From Sphingopyxis sp. (lineage in GTDB: Bacteria > Pseudomonadota > Alphaproteobacteria > Sphingomonadales > Sphingomonadaceae): DNA of 12,842 nt. The notes under the pieces are model-generated. The model saw only the letters and a program-made list of their open reading frames with translations. It had not been told where the DNA came from and did no database searches. The position numbers and the translations under genes are program-made. Below, in pieces: positions 1 to 6,697 of this stretch. Positions within the stretch are counted from its first letter, which is position 1. Every line of letters begins with the position of its first letter. The DNA lies in NCBI GenBank assembly GCA_013911715.1, contig JACEST010000051.1:1-12842 (forward strand). The letters run 5' to 3'.

Positions 1-1863
1 AGACAGGTGCTGTATCGCGATTTCCTGAAATTTGACGCCGCCGACCCAAAATGGCCTGATCGGGACCGTTTCGTGCTGTCGGCGGGCCATGGCTCGATGC
101 TGGCTTATGCGACATTGCACCTTGCGGGCTATGCGCGCCCGACCATCGACGACATCCGCAATTTTCGCCAGATTAACAGCCCTTGTGCCGGGCATCCCGA
201 AAACTTCGAACTCGACGGCGTCGAAACGACGACCGGCCCACTGGGGCAGGGGATTGCCACCGCCGTGGGCATGGCGATTGCCGAGCGCCACCTCAATGCG
301 CATTTCGGCGACGAATTGGTCGACCATCGTACCTGGGTGATTGCCGGTGACGGCTGCCTTATGGAAGGCATCAATCACGAAGCCATTGGCTTGGCCGGAC
401 ATTTGGGTCTGGGCCGGCTGAATGTCCTGTGGGACGACAACCGCATCACCATCGACGGCAGCACCGATTTGTCGACGAGCGAGGACGTCAAGGCGCGCTA
501 TGCCGCAACCGGCTGGCATGTCGAAAGCTGCGACGGGCATGACTTCGCCGACATTCGCCGCGCGCTGGCCGCTGCGGTTGCTGATCCGCGGCCGTCGCTG
601 ATCGCGTGTCGCACGCTGATCGGCTATGGTGCGCCGAACAAGCAGGGCACATCGGCGACGCACGGGTCGCCGCTGGGGGGCGACGAAGTCGCGGCAGCAC
701 GCGCTGAACTTGGCTGGGATGCTGCACCGTTCGAAATGCCCGCCGACATCGTTGCGGCATGGCGCAATATCGGCGCACGCGGTGCAATGGCTCATGGTGC
801 ATGGCGCGAACGGCTGGCGTCTAGCAGTCAGGGCAGCGCATTGACGGCGCGCCTGTCGGGCGAGGCTGCTCCCGGCCCGGCCTTTGCCGCCTATCTCCAG
901 TCGCTTGCCGACAAGCCGCCCGTTGTTGCCACGCGCAAGGCGTCTGAAAATGCCCTTACGGCGCTAACCTTGGACATTCCCATGATGGTGGGCGGCAGCG
1001 CCGACCTGACCGGATCGAACAATACCAAGACTTCCTCGACCGCACCGCTTACGCGCGACAATTATGCCGGACGCTATGTCTATTACGGCATTCGCGAATT
1101 CGGCATGGCGGCGGCGATGAACGGGATGGCGCTGCACGGCGGGATTATCCCTTATGGCGGCACTTTTCTGGTCTTCGCCGACTATTGCCGCGCAGCGATC
1201 CGCCTGTCGGCGCTCCAGCAGCAGCGCGTGGTCTACGTCATGACGCATGACAGCATCGGGCTGGGTGAAGATGGGCCGACGCATCAGCCGGTGGAGCATC
1301 TGCAATCGCTCCGCGCCATGCCCAATTTGCTCGTCCTGCGCCCGGCGGATGCGCTGGAAACCGCCGAATGCTGGGCGATTGCGCTGGCGCAGACCGATCG
1401 GCCCAGCCTGCTGGCGCTCACGCGGCAGAATCTGCCGCCGCTGCGCACCGACATTGCCGAAAATCGCTCGGCCAAGGGCGGTTACCGACTGAAAGCGGCT
1501 GAAAATCCTCGCCGCGTGGTGTTGATCGCCACCGGTTCCGAAGTGTCGCTTGCGCTTGCTGTGGCCAAATCGCTCGAGGCGCAGGGCGTCGGCGCTGATG
1601 TGGTGTCGATGGTATCGACCAATTTGTTCGACGAACAGCCCGCCGAATATCAGGCTGACCTGCTTGGCGACGGCGGTGCGCCGACGCTGCGCGTATCGAT
1701 CGAGGCCGGGACGACCTTTGGCTGGGAACGCTACACCGGGCGCGGCGGCCTGCGCTTTGGCATCGACAGCTTTGGTGCCTCGGCACCGATTGATGCGCTT
1801 TACGACCATTTCGGCCTGACCGAAGCCAAAATCACCCCCCGGATCCTCGCCGCTCTCGGCTGA
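1..1863 (+). CDS. tkt: Transketolase, 5'-truncated by the window edge
   Basis: Transketolase is a cytoplasmic thiamine diphosphate (ThDP) enzyme of the pentose phosphate pathway that moves two-carbon ketol units between sugar phosphates. The frame is open from base 1 and the first residues (RQVLYRDFLKFDA) align with a region normally about 40-50 residues into the protein. The true start is therefore outside the window and the GTG at 7 is not a start. Numbering from that GTG, the ThDP and metal-binding stretch GDGCLMEGINHEA begins near residue 114, followed by WDDNRITIDG. The phosphate-binding GLGEDGPTHQPVEHL lies at nt 1258-1302. REFGM at nt 1093-1107 carries the catalytic glutamate. The pyrimidine-binding and C-terminal domains are complete, giving about 620 of a usual 660 residues. 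Its TGA is 29 nt before the gap ATG, so it probably heads a tkt-gap-pgk unit. Family identity is certain; paralog type (tktA or tktB) cannot be told. Confidence 0.97.
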   Translation, partial: RQVLYRDFLKFDAADPKWPDRDRFVLSAGHGSMLAYATLHLAGYARPTIDDIRNFRQINSPCAGHPENFELDGVETTTGPLGQGIATAVGMAIAERHLNAHFGDELVDHRTWVIAGDGCLMEGINHEAIGLAGHLGLGRLNVLWDDNRITIDGSTDLSTSEDVKARYAATGWHVESCDGHDFADIRRALAAAVADPRPSLIACRTLIGYGAPNKQGTSATHGSPLGGDEVAAARAELGWDAAPFEMPADIVAAWRNIGARGAMAHGAWRERLASSSQGSALTARLSGEAAPGPAFAAYLQSLADKPPVVATRKASENALTALTLDIPMMVGGSADLTGSNNTKTSSTAPLTRDNYAGRYVYYGIREFGMAAAMNGMALHGGIIPYGGTFLVFADYCRAAIRLSALQQQRVVYVMTHDSIGLGEDGPTHQPVEHLQSLRAMPNLLVLRPADALETAECWAIALAQTDRPSLLALTRQNLPPLRTDIAENRSAKGGYRLKAAENPRRVVLIATGSEVSLALAVAKSLEAQGVGADVVSMVSTNLFDEQPAEYQADLLGDGGAPTLRVSIEAGTTFGWERYTGRGGLRFGIDSFGASAPIDALYDHFGLTEAKITPRILAALG

Positions 1864-1877
1864 GCGTCCTAACAAGC

Positions 1878-1882
1878 AGGAG
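1878..1882 (+). promoter_or_regulatory. Shine-Dalgarno site of gap
   Basis: AGGAG lies 10 nt before the ATG at 1893. It favours that ATG over the in-frame TTG at 1884, which lies only 1 nt after the site. The ATG also gives the family-typical N-terminus MAIKVAINGFGRIGR. Confidence 0.75.
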
Positions 1883-1892
1883 TTTGACGACC

Positions 1893-2900
1893 ATGGCTAT
1901 CAAAGTCGCCATCAACGGTTTTGGCCGCATCGGCCGCAATGTCGCCCGCGCGATCCTCGAGCGCAGCGATCATGATCTGGAACTGGTGTCGATCAACGAC
2001 CTCGCCTCGGCCAAGGCCAATGCGATGCTGTTCAAACGCGATTCGGTGCATGGCGCGTTCGCTGGCACGGTCGAGGTCGATGGCGACGACCTGGTCATCA
2101 ACGGCAAGCGCATCAAAGTGACCGCTGAGCGCGACCCCGCCAACTTGCCCCACGCCGCCAATGGCGTCGATATCGCGCTGGAATGCACGGGTTTTTTCAC
2201 CGACCGCGCGTCATGCGAAAAGCATCTGACCGCCGGCGCAAAGCGTGTGCTGATTTCCGCCCCCGGCAAAAATTCCGATTTGACCGTCGTGTTCGGCGTC
2301 AACCATGATAAGCTGACCGCCGATCATCTAATCGTGTCGAACGCATCGTGCACAACCAACTGCCTCGCGCCGCTCGCCAAGGTGCTCAACGACACGGTCG
2401 GCATCGAACGCGGGCTGATGACCACGGTCCATGCCTACACCAACGACCAGAAAATCCTCGACCAGATCCACGACGATCCGCGTCGCGCGCGTTCTGCTGC
2501 CATGTCGATGATCCCGACAACCACCGGCGCGGCGCGCGCGGTGGGCGAGGTGCTGCCCGAGCTTAAGGGCAAACTCGACGGGTCGGCGATCCGCGTGCCG
2601 ACGCCCAATGTTTCGATTGTCGACCTGACCTTCCAGCCAAAGCGCGATACGACGAAGGAAGAGGTCAATGCACTGCTCAGGGCTGCGGCCGATGGCGCGC
2701 TCAAGGGCGTGATGGCGGTGTCCGACGAACCATTGGTGTCGATCGACTATAATCATTGCCCGGCGTCGTCGACGATCGACAGCCTCGAGACCAGCGTGAT
2801 CGACGGCAAGCTGGTGCGCGTGCTCAGCTGGTATGACAATGAATGGGGCTTTTCGAACCGCATGGTCGATACTGCCGGTGCGATGGGCAAATTGCTCTGA
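1893..2900 (+). CDS. gap: Type I glyceraldehyde-3-phosphate dehydrogenase
   Basis: This cytoplasmic enzyme oxidises and phosphorylates glyceraldehyde 3-phosphate to 1,3-bisphosphoglycerate with NAD(P)+. The protein is 335 aa, the usual length. The Rossmann motif NGFGRIGR is at residues 8-15, and Asp36 in SIND lies where NAD-preferring enzymes carry an acidic residue. SNASCTTNCLAP gives catalytic Cys153, with partner His180 in TTVHAYT. The C-terminus has the usual SWYDNEWGFSNRM. The start is the ATG with AGGAG 10 nt upstream. It sits 29 nt after tkt and ahead of pgk, which uses its product in the next step. No promoter fits in the short tkt-gap gap, so co-transcription with tkt is likely. Cofactor preference is inferred from one residue; amphibolic use is possible. 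Confidence 0.97.
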   Translation: MAIKVAINGFGRIGRNVARAILERSDHDLELVSINDLASAKANAMLFKRDSVHGAFAGTVEVDGDDLVINGKRIKVTAERDPANLPHAANGVDIALECTGFFTDRASCEKHLTAGAKRVLISAPGKNSDLTVVFGVNHDKLTADHLIVSNASCTTNCLAPLAKVLNDTVGIERGLMTTVHAYTNDQKILDQIHDDPRRARSAAMSMIPTTTGAARAVGEVLPELKGKLDGSAIRVPTPNVSIVDLTFQPKRDTTKEEVNALLRAAADGALKGVMAVSDEPLVSIDYNHCPASSTIDSLETSVIDGKLVRVLSWYDNEWGFSNRMVDTAGAMGKLL

Positions 2901-2910
2901 CGCGAACTTC

Positions 2911-2914
2911 AGGA
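2911..2914 (+). promoter_or_regulatory. Shine-Dalgarno site that decides the pgk start
   Basis: AGGA lies 3 nt before an ATG at 2918 and 9 nt before a second in-frame ATG at 2924. Only the second has normal spacing, so 2924 is preferred. The difference is two residues (MG). Confidence 0.55.
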
Positions 2915-2923
2915 TTAATGGGA

Positions 2924-4129
2924 ATGACGCGTTTTAAAACATTGGACGATATGGGCGATGTACAGGGTCGACGCGTCCTGTTGCGTGTCGATCTCAATGT
3001 CCCGATGGACGACGGCGCGGTTACCGATGTGACGCGGATGACGGCTGCCATGCCGACAATCAACGAATTGGCCGAACATGGTGCAATCGTGCTGTTGCTC
3101 GCCCATTTCGGGCGGCCCAAGGGGGCCAAGAATCCGAACCAGTCATTGTCGCTGGTGATCGACGCGCTCGCCGATGTGCTCGGGCGCAGCGTGATGTTTG
3201 TGTCGGACTGCATCGGCGAAGGGGCTAAGGCCGGCCTTACCGTGCTTGGGCCGGGCGATGTCGCGGTGCTCGAAAACACCCGTTTCCACCCTGGTGAGGA
3301 GGGGAATGACCCCGGCTTTGCAGCGGCGCTGGCCGAAATCGGCGATTTCTATGTCAACGACGCCTTTTCGGCGGCGCACCGCGCGCATGGCTCGACCGAG
3401 GGGATCACGCGCCATTTGCCGAGCTTTGCAGGCCGCGCGATGGAGGCCGAATTGAAGGCACTCGATGCCGCGCTCGGCAATCCCGCGCATCCGGTGGCGG
3501 CGGTGGTCGGCGGCGCGAAAGTGTCGAGCAAGATCGACGTGCTCACCAATTTGGTAGGTAGGGTCGACCATCTGATCATCGGCGGCGGGATGGCCAACAC
3601 CTTCCTCGCCGCGCGTGGGATCGATGTTGGTAAGTCCTTGTGCGAACATGATTTAATTCCAACGGCGGAAGGCATTTTCGCTGCGGCCGAAAAGGCCAAT
3701 TGCACCATCCATCTGCCCTATGACGTGATGGTCGCGCACGAATTCGCCGCCAACCCGGCCAGCTTGCGCACCTGCAATGTGCATGAAGTTAGTGAAGATG
3801 AAATGATCCTCGACATCGGCCCGGCGGCGGTCGAGGCGCTCGCCGATGTGCTCAAAATCTGCCGCACTTTGGTGTGGAACGGCCCGCTCGGTGCGTTCGA
3901 AATGCCGCCTTTCGACACGGCGACAGTTGCCCTGGCACGCACCGCGGCCGCGTTGACCCGCGATGGTTCGCTGGTGTCAGTCGCGGGCGGCGGCGACACC
4001 GTCGCAGCGCTCAACCATGCCGGTGCGGGCAGTGATTTCACTTTTGTATCGACGGCTGGCGGGGCGTTCCTTGAATGGATGGAGGGCAAGCCGCTGCCAG
4101 GGGTTATCGCGCTGGAAACAGCAGCCTGA
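2924..4129 (+). CDS. pgk: Phosphoglycerate kinase
   Basis: This cytoplasmic glycolytic enzyme transfers the acyl phosphate of 1,3-bisphosphoglycerate to ADP, or runs in reverse in gluconeogenesis. The 401-aa length is normal. Substrate-binding motifs of the N-domain are RVDLNVP (21-27) and AHFGRPKG (59-66), followed by LENTRFHPGEE and the DAFSAAHRAHGST loop. The nucleotide-binding C-domain has VGGAKVSSKIDVL, IIGGGMANTFLAA, WNGPLGAFEMPPFD and GGGDT at 355-359. All family residues I know to look for are present. It follows gap by 23 nt, matching consecutive steps of the pathway. The start was set by Shine-Dalgarno spacing; ATG 2918 is the alternative. No terminator is visible after the TGA, so read-through into fba is possible. 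Confidence 0.97.
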   Translation: MTRFKTLDDMGDVQGRRVLLRVDLNVPMDDGAVTDVTRMTAAMPTINELAEHGAIVLLLAHFGRPKGAKNPNQSLSLVIDALADVLGRSVMFVSDCIGEGAKAGLTVLGPGDVAVLENTRFHPGEEGNDPGFAAALAEIGDFYVNDAFSAAHRAHGSTEGITRHLPSFAGRAMEAELKALDAALGNPAHPVAAVVGGAKVSSKIDVLTNLVGRVDHLIIGGGMANTFLAARGIDVGKSLCEHDLIPTAEGIFAAAEKANCTIHLPYDVMVAHEFAANPASLRTCNVHEVSEDEMILDIGPAAVEALADVLKICRTLVWNGPLGAFEMPPFDTATVALARTAAALTRDGSLVSVAGGGDTVAALNHAGAGSDFTFVSTAGGAFLEWMEGKPLPGVIALETAA

Positions 4130-4139
4130 ATTTTCCTGC

Positions 4140-4166
4140 TTGACGCTGGTTGCGCGCTGTTATGGT
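4140..4166 (+). promoter_or_regulatory. Possible weak promoter before the aldolase gene
   Basis: TTGACG (4140-4145) is followed after 15 nt by TATGGT (4161-4166). The first matches a sigma-70 -35 box at 5 of 6 positions and the second a -10 box at 4 of 6. The spacer is shorter than the preferred 17 nt. It lies in the 85-nt pgk-fba spacer, the longest gap in the carbon block, where an internal promoter would make sense. This is inference from consensus only. Confidence 0.22.
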
Positions 4167-4214
4167 CATGGCTATGCCGCGCGCAACATACGTATGCACC
4201 GCACAGGGGACTTC

Positions 4215-5102
4215 ATGAATATCGCCGACATGACCGCCAAAATTGCCGCCGGACAGGGTTTTATCGCGGCGCTCGATCAATCGGGCGGATCGACGCCAAA
4301 GGCGCTCAAAGGCTATGGGATCGAAGAGGGCGCGTGGGCTGACGAGACAGGGATGTACGACCTGATCCATCAGATGCGCTGCCGAATCATCCGCTCGACT
4401 GCATTCAACGGCGACAAGGTTATTGGTGCCATATTGTTCGAACGCACCATGGACGGGATGGTCGACGGCCAGCCGGTTCCGGCGGCGCTGATCGCCAAAG
4501 GCGTGGTGCCTTTCATCAAGATCGACAAGGGGTTGGCGGACGAGGTTGACGGCGTTCAGTTGATGAAACCGATGCCCGAATTGGATGCGCTGCTGACCAA
4601 AGCAAAGACGCTGGGCGTGTTCGGGACTAAGGAACGGTCGGTCATCAATTCGGCCAGTAATCAGGGCATCGCTGCGATCACAGCTCAGCAATTCGGCGTG
4701 GCGCAGCAAGTTCTGGCACACGGGATGATGCCGATTATCGAGCCGGAGGTGAATATCAAGAGCGCTACTCGCGCGTTGTGCGATACGATGCTGCGCGAGG
4801 AAATATTGAAGTATTTGGACGCGCTGCCGGATGGGCAGCAGGTGATGCTGAAATTGTCGTTGCCGGTCGTGCCCGGCCATTTCGACGCGCTGGTGGCGCA
4901 TCGCGCTGTGCTGCGTGTGGTGGCGCTGTCGGGCGGCTATAACCGGCCTGAGGCCTGTACCGAGCTTGCCCGCAACCAAGGCGTGATCGCCAGTTTCAGC
5001 CGCGCGCTGCTCGAAGATTTGCGCGCCGGCATGAGCGACGCCGAATTCGACGCGGCGTTGGCGGCGGCAATTGAGGACATTCACGCGGCGTCGGTGGCTT
5101 GA
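4215..5102 (+). CDS. fba: Class I fructose-bisphosphate aldolase
   Basis: It cleaves fructose 1,6-bisphosphate to dihydroxyacetone phosphate and glyceraldehyde 3-phosphate, or condenses them, through a Schiff-base lysine and without metal. The protein has 295 aa, like the short bacterial class I enzymes. LDQSGGSTPKAL (20-31) is the N-terminal active-site strand. IGAILFERTMDG, FIKIDKGL (100-107) and PIIEPEV (173-179) follow, and Lys213 in MLKLSLP is the expected Schiff-base residue. SGGYNRPEAC near 240 and the basic/acidic C-terminal helix complete the barrel. The frame stays open far upstream, but ATG 4215 with AGGGGA at 4205-4210 begins at the conserved N-terminus; ATG 4194 would add seven residues. 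It continues the pathway of gap and pgk. The symbol is generic, as class I genes are also called fda or fbaB. Confidence 0.93.
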   Translation: MNIADMTAKIAAGQGFIAALDQSGGSTPKALKGYGIEEGAWADETGMYDLIHQMRCRIIRSTAFNGDKVIGAILFERTMDGMVDGQPVPAALIAKGVVPFIKIDKGLADEVDGVQLMKPMPELDALLTKAKTLGVFGTKERSVINSASNQGIAAITAQQFGVAQQVLAHGMMPIIEPEVNIKSATRALCDTMLREEILKYLDALPDGQQVMLKLSLPVVPGHFDALVAHRAVLRVVALSGGYNRPEACTELARNQGVIASFSRALLEDLRAGMSDAEFDAALAAAIEDIHAASVA

Positions 5103-5136
5103 CCACGGCCTTCCGTTTCATACTGCAATCGCCTAG

Positions 5137-5772
5137 ATGGCGGACATGAACGCACCTGCTTGCCAACTGTATCTCGTCTCGCCGCTCGAAACGGGCGGTG
5201 ATTTCCCGGACCGGCTGCGCGCAGCACTTGGTGCTGGCCCAGTCGCGGCCTTCCAGTTTCGCGTCAAGGGGCTTGGTCAGCACGAGGCCGCACGGCTTGC
5301 CGAGCCGCTCCAGGCCATTTGCGCCGATCATGACGTCGCCTTCATCGTCAACGACAGCATCGCGCTCGCCAATCGGCTCGGTGCCGACGGCGTCCACCTG
5401 GGGCAGGGTGACGGCGATGTGGCCGACGCGCGGCGGAAGCTGGGGCCCGGCGCGCAGATTGGGGTGACGTGCCACAACAGCCGCCATTTCGCGATGGAAG
5501 CAGGCGAGGCTGGGGCGAACTATGTTGCCTTTGGTGCCTTTTTCCCGACCACGACCAAGCCGGTCGAGCATCATGCCGATCCGGAAATACTGACCTGGTG
5601 GCAGGGCCTGTTCGAGCTGCCATGCGTTGCAATTGGCGGCATCAACGCCGGCAATGCGCGGTCACTGGTCGACGCGGGTGCCGACTTCCTCGCCGTCTCG
5701 AGCGCGATCTGGGGCGAAGAACGCGGGCCGGACGTTGCCGTCGCCGACCTTCTCGCTGCCATGCGCAGCTGA
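5137..5772 (+). CDS. thiE: Thiamine-phosphate synthase
   Basis: This TIM-barrel enzyme joins hydroxymethylpyrimidine diphosphate and thiazole phosphate to give thiamine phosphate, the last joining step of vitamin B1 synthesis. The 211-aa product matches the family length. FQFRVKG (39-45) carries the phosphate-binding Arg and Lys. VNDSIALANRLGADGVHLGQGD (from 71) has the Asn-Asp pair and the metal-binding Asp92. GVTCHNS, FFPTTTK (135-141) and the phosphate loop AIGGI (165-169) follow in order. A Cys at 112 stands where many homologs have Ser. The gene starts 34 nt after fba at ATG 5137 or ATG 5146 (MADM); neither has a clear Shine-Dalgarno. Its place beside ThDP-dependent transketolase suggests cofactor supply for the same block. 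It could be a second ThiE-like copy if the genome has another thi operon. Confidence 0.88.
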   Translation: MADMNAPACQLYLVSPLETGGDFPDRLRAALGAGPVAAFQFRVKGLGQHEAARLAEPLQAICADHDVAFIVNDSIALANRLGADGVHLGQGDGDVADARRKLGPGAQIGVTCHNSRHFAMEAGEAGANYVAFGAFFPTTTKPVEHHADPEILTWWQGLFELPCVAIGGINAGNARSLVDAGADFLAVSSAIWGEERGPDVAVADLLAAMRS

Positions 5773-5878
5773 CGCTTTTTCCTCGATACGCCCGAACAGC
5801 CCGGCGGCGGGTGCGGTGCACGTGGGCTTGGTTTGGTTGCGTGTTTCCATGGCCAGAATGTTTATCGGAGTAAGGCGC

Positions 5879-5941
5879 ATGTTAGATAGGACAAAGTCGC
5901 CAGAAGCGCCAGTGCTTGCGCTTTGGCGCTTGCCCAGCTAG
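5879..5941 (+). CDS. Possible 20-aa leader ORF before efp
   Basis: An ATG at 5879 opens 20 codons ending in TAG, giving MLDRTKSPEAPVLALWRLPS. GGAG at 5867-5870 lies 8 nt upstream, a better Shine-Dalgarno than efp itself has. The ORF lies entirely within the thiE-efp spacer and overlaps the inverted repeat 5904-5931, the usual geometry of a translated leader peptide. It resembles no protein I know and contains no polyproline run that would tie it to EF-P function. Such a short frame can arise by chance, so it is a candidate only. Confidence 0.25.
   Translation: MLDRTKSPEAPVLALWRLPS
5904..5931 (+). repeat. Inverted repeat, 8-bp stem, in the efp leader
   Basis: AAGCGCCA (5904-5911) and TGGCGCTT (5924-5931) are exact reverse complements around a 12-nt loop. 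No T-run follows on either strand, so it does not look like an intrinsic terminator. It falls inside the possible leader ORF 5879-5941. Confidence 0.6.
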
Positions 5942-5949
5942 GGGCCTGC

Positions 5950-5979
5950 GCCACGGCCAACGCTGATCAGCGTGGTGGC
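5950..5979 (+). promoter_or_regulatory. Palindrome 39 nt upstream of efp
   Basis: ACGCTGATCAGCGT (5960-5973) is a perfect 14-bp palindrome. It is flanked by GCCAC (5950-5954) and GTGGC (5975-5979), which are also complementary but unevenly spaced. It may be an operator-type site or an RNA stem in the efp leader. The dyad symmetry is seen directly; the function is inference. Confidence 0.4.
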
Positions 5980-6017
5980 CAAGCTCTTTCTTCCCTTTAC
6001 CAGTTGAGTGTGCAGAC

Positions 6018-6581
6018 ATGAAGATCAGTGGCGTCGAAATCCGTCCCGGCAATATCCTCGAATATGAGGGCGGCATCTGGAAAGTGGCGAAAATCCAGCA
6101 CACCCAGCCGGGTAAGGGCGGCGCCTATATGCAGGTCGAGATGAAGAATCTGATCGACGGGCGCAAAACCAATGTACGCTTCCGCAGCGCCGACACGGTC
6201 GAAAAGGTCCGCCTTGATACCAAGGATTTCCAATATCTCTACGCCGAGGGCGAAGATTTGGTATTCATGGACAAGGACACGTACGAGCAGATCACCATTG
6301 CGAAGGACATTGTCGGCGAAGCCGCCGATTTCCTGCAGGACGGCATGGATGTGGTGCTTGAGCTGTGGGAAGAACGCCCCATCTCGGTCGAGCTGCCCGA
6401 AACGGTCGAAGCGATGATTGTCGAGGCCGATGCGGTGGTAAAAGGCCAGACGGCGTCGTCATCCTATAAACCCGCGATCCTCGACAATGGCGTGCGCGTC
6501 ATGGTGCCGCCGCACATCGGCAGCGGCACGCGCATTGTGGTCCATGTGTATGACCGCGAATATGTGCGGCGCGCCGATTAG
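6018..6581 (+). CDS. efp: Translation elongation factor P
   Basis: EF-P binds ribosomes stalled at consecutive prolines and promotes peptide bond formation. The 187-aa protein has the usual three-barrel layout: a KOW-like N-domain (1-65), an OB domain ending near 128 and the C-terminal OB domain with the signature-like VKGQTASSSYKPA and DNGVRVMVPPHI. The tip loop reads QPGKGGAY with Lys33, equivalent to E. coli Lys34, which EpmA can beta-lysylate. An arginine-type (EarP) loop is therefore excluded. Whether Lys33 is modified here cannot be seen. The ATG has only a weak GAGTG upstream (6005-6009). A structured leader precedes it, and the GC-rich repeat 6591-6685 follows its TAG directly. Confidence 0.97.
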   Translation: MKISGVEIRPGNILEYEGGIWKVAKIQHTQPGKGGAYMQVEMKNLIDGRKTNVRFRSADTVEKVRLDTKDFQYLYAEGEDLVFMDKDTYEQITIAKDIVGEAADFLQDGMDVVLELWEERPISVELPETVEAMIVEADAVVKGQTASSSYKPAILDNGVRVMVPPHIGSGTRIVVHVYDREYVRRAD

Positions 6582-6590
6582 TTTTTCTAG

Positions 6591-6685
6591 CCCCTCCCCT
6601 TCAGGGGAGAGGTTGGGGTGGGGGCTGTCAGCCTTGCGCCATCCCGACAGTCCCCACCCCCGGCCCCTCCCCTAAAGGGGAGGGG
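6591..6685. repeat. GC-rich inverted-repeat doublet, REP-like
   Basis: Two arms of about 39-40 nt, 6591-6629 and 6646-6685, are near-perfect reverse complements around a 16-nt centre. They differ at a handful of positions, mostly around the GGTTGGGG versus CCGGGGG junction. Each arm is itself a hairpin: CCCCTCCCCTTCAGGGGAG on the left and CCCCTCCCCTAAAGGGGAGG on the right. The arrangement (two mirrored palindromes in a gap between genes) is that of REP doublets. It occupies almost the whole 116-nt efp-suhB gap and could act as a terminator or mRNA stabiliser. Recurrence elsewhere cannot be checked from this window. Confidence 0.8.
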
Positions 6686-6689
6686 GGAG
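6682..6689 (+). promoter_or_regulatory. suhB ribosome binding site formed by the repeat edge
   Basis: The repeat ends in GGGGGGAG, and its last GGAG (6686-6689) is 8 nt before the suhB ATG at 6698. The Shine-Dalgarno is thus continuous with the right hairpin arm (6666-6685), so folding of the repeat could limit ribosome access. Confidence 0.6.
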
Positions 6690-6697
6690 AAGATAAA

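Larger units (their letters stand above)
5773..6017 (+). other. thiE-efp intergenic leader region
   Basis: This 245-nt stretch is the longest gap without an assigned gene. It holds a possible 20-codon ORF (5879-5941), an 8-bp hairpin (5904-5931) and a palindrome (5950-5979), all upstream of efp on the + strand. I see no tRNA-like fold and no convincing sigma-70 promoter. A run of five T at 5776-5780 follows only a 3-bp potential stem, so I do not call a thiE terminator. The layout suggests an efp 5' leader. Confidence 0.5.

Noticed and set aside
964..1875. 303-aa minus-strand open frame opposite tkt
   Set aside because: Shadow of the GC-rich codon pattern of tkt. It has no ribosome site, its composition (many Arg, His, Gln) is typical of antisense frames, and it lies within an unmistakable gene.
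3963..4214. N-terminal extension of the aldolase frame back into pgk
   Set aside because: The extension is the third frame of the pgk end. The conserved aldolase N-terminus begins at ATG 4215, which has its own ribosome site.
4104..5084. 326-aa minus-strand open frame opposite fba
   Set aside because: Antisense shadow; the + strand here encodes a complete class I aldolase with its active-site lysine.
5764..5780. Intrinsic terminator after thiE
   Set aside because: The T-run is present, but the stem before it has only about 3 bp.
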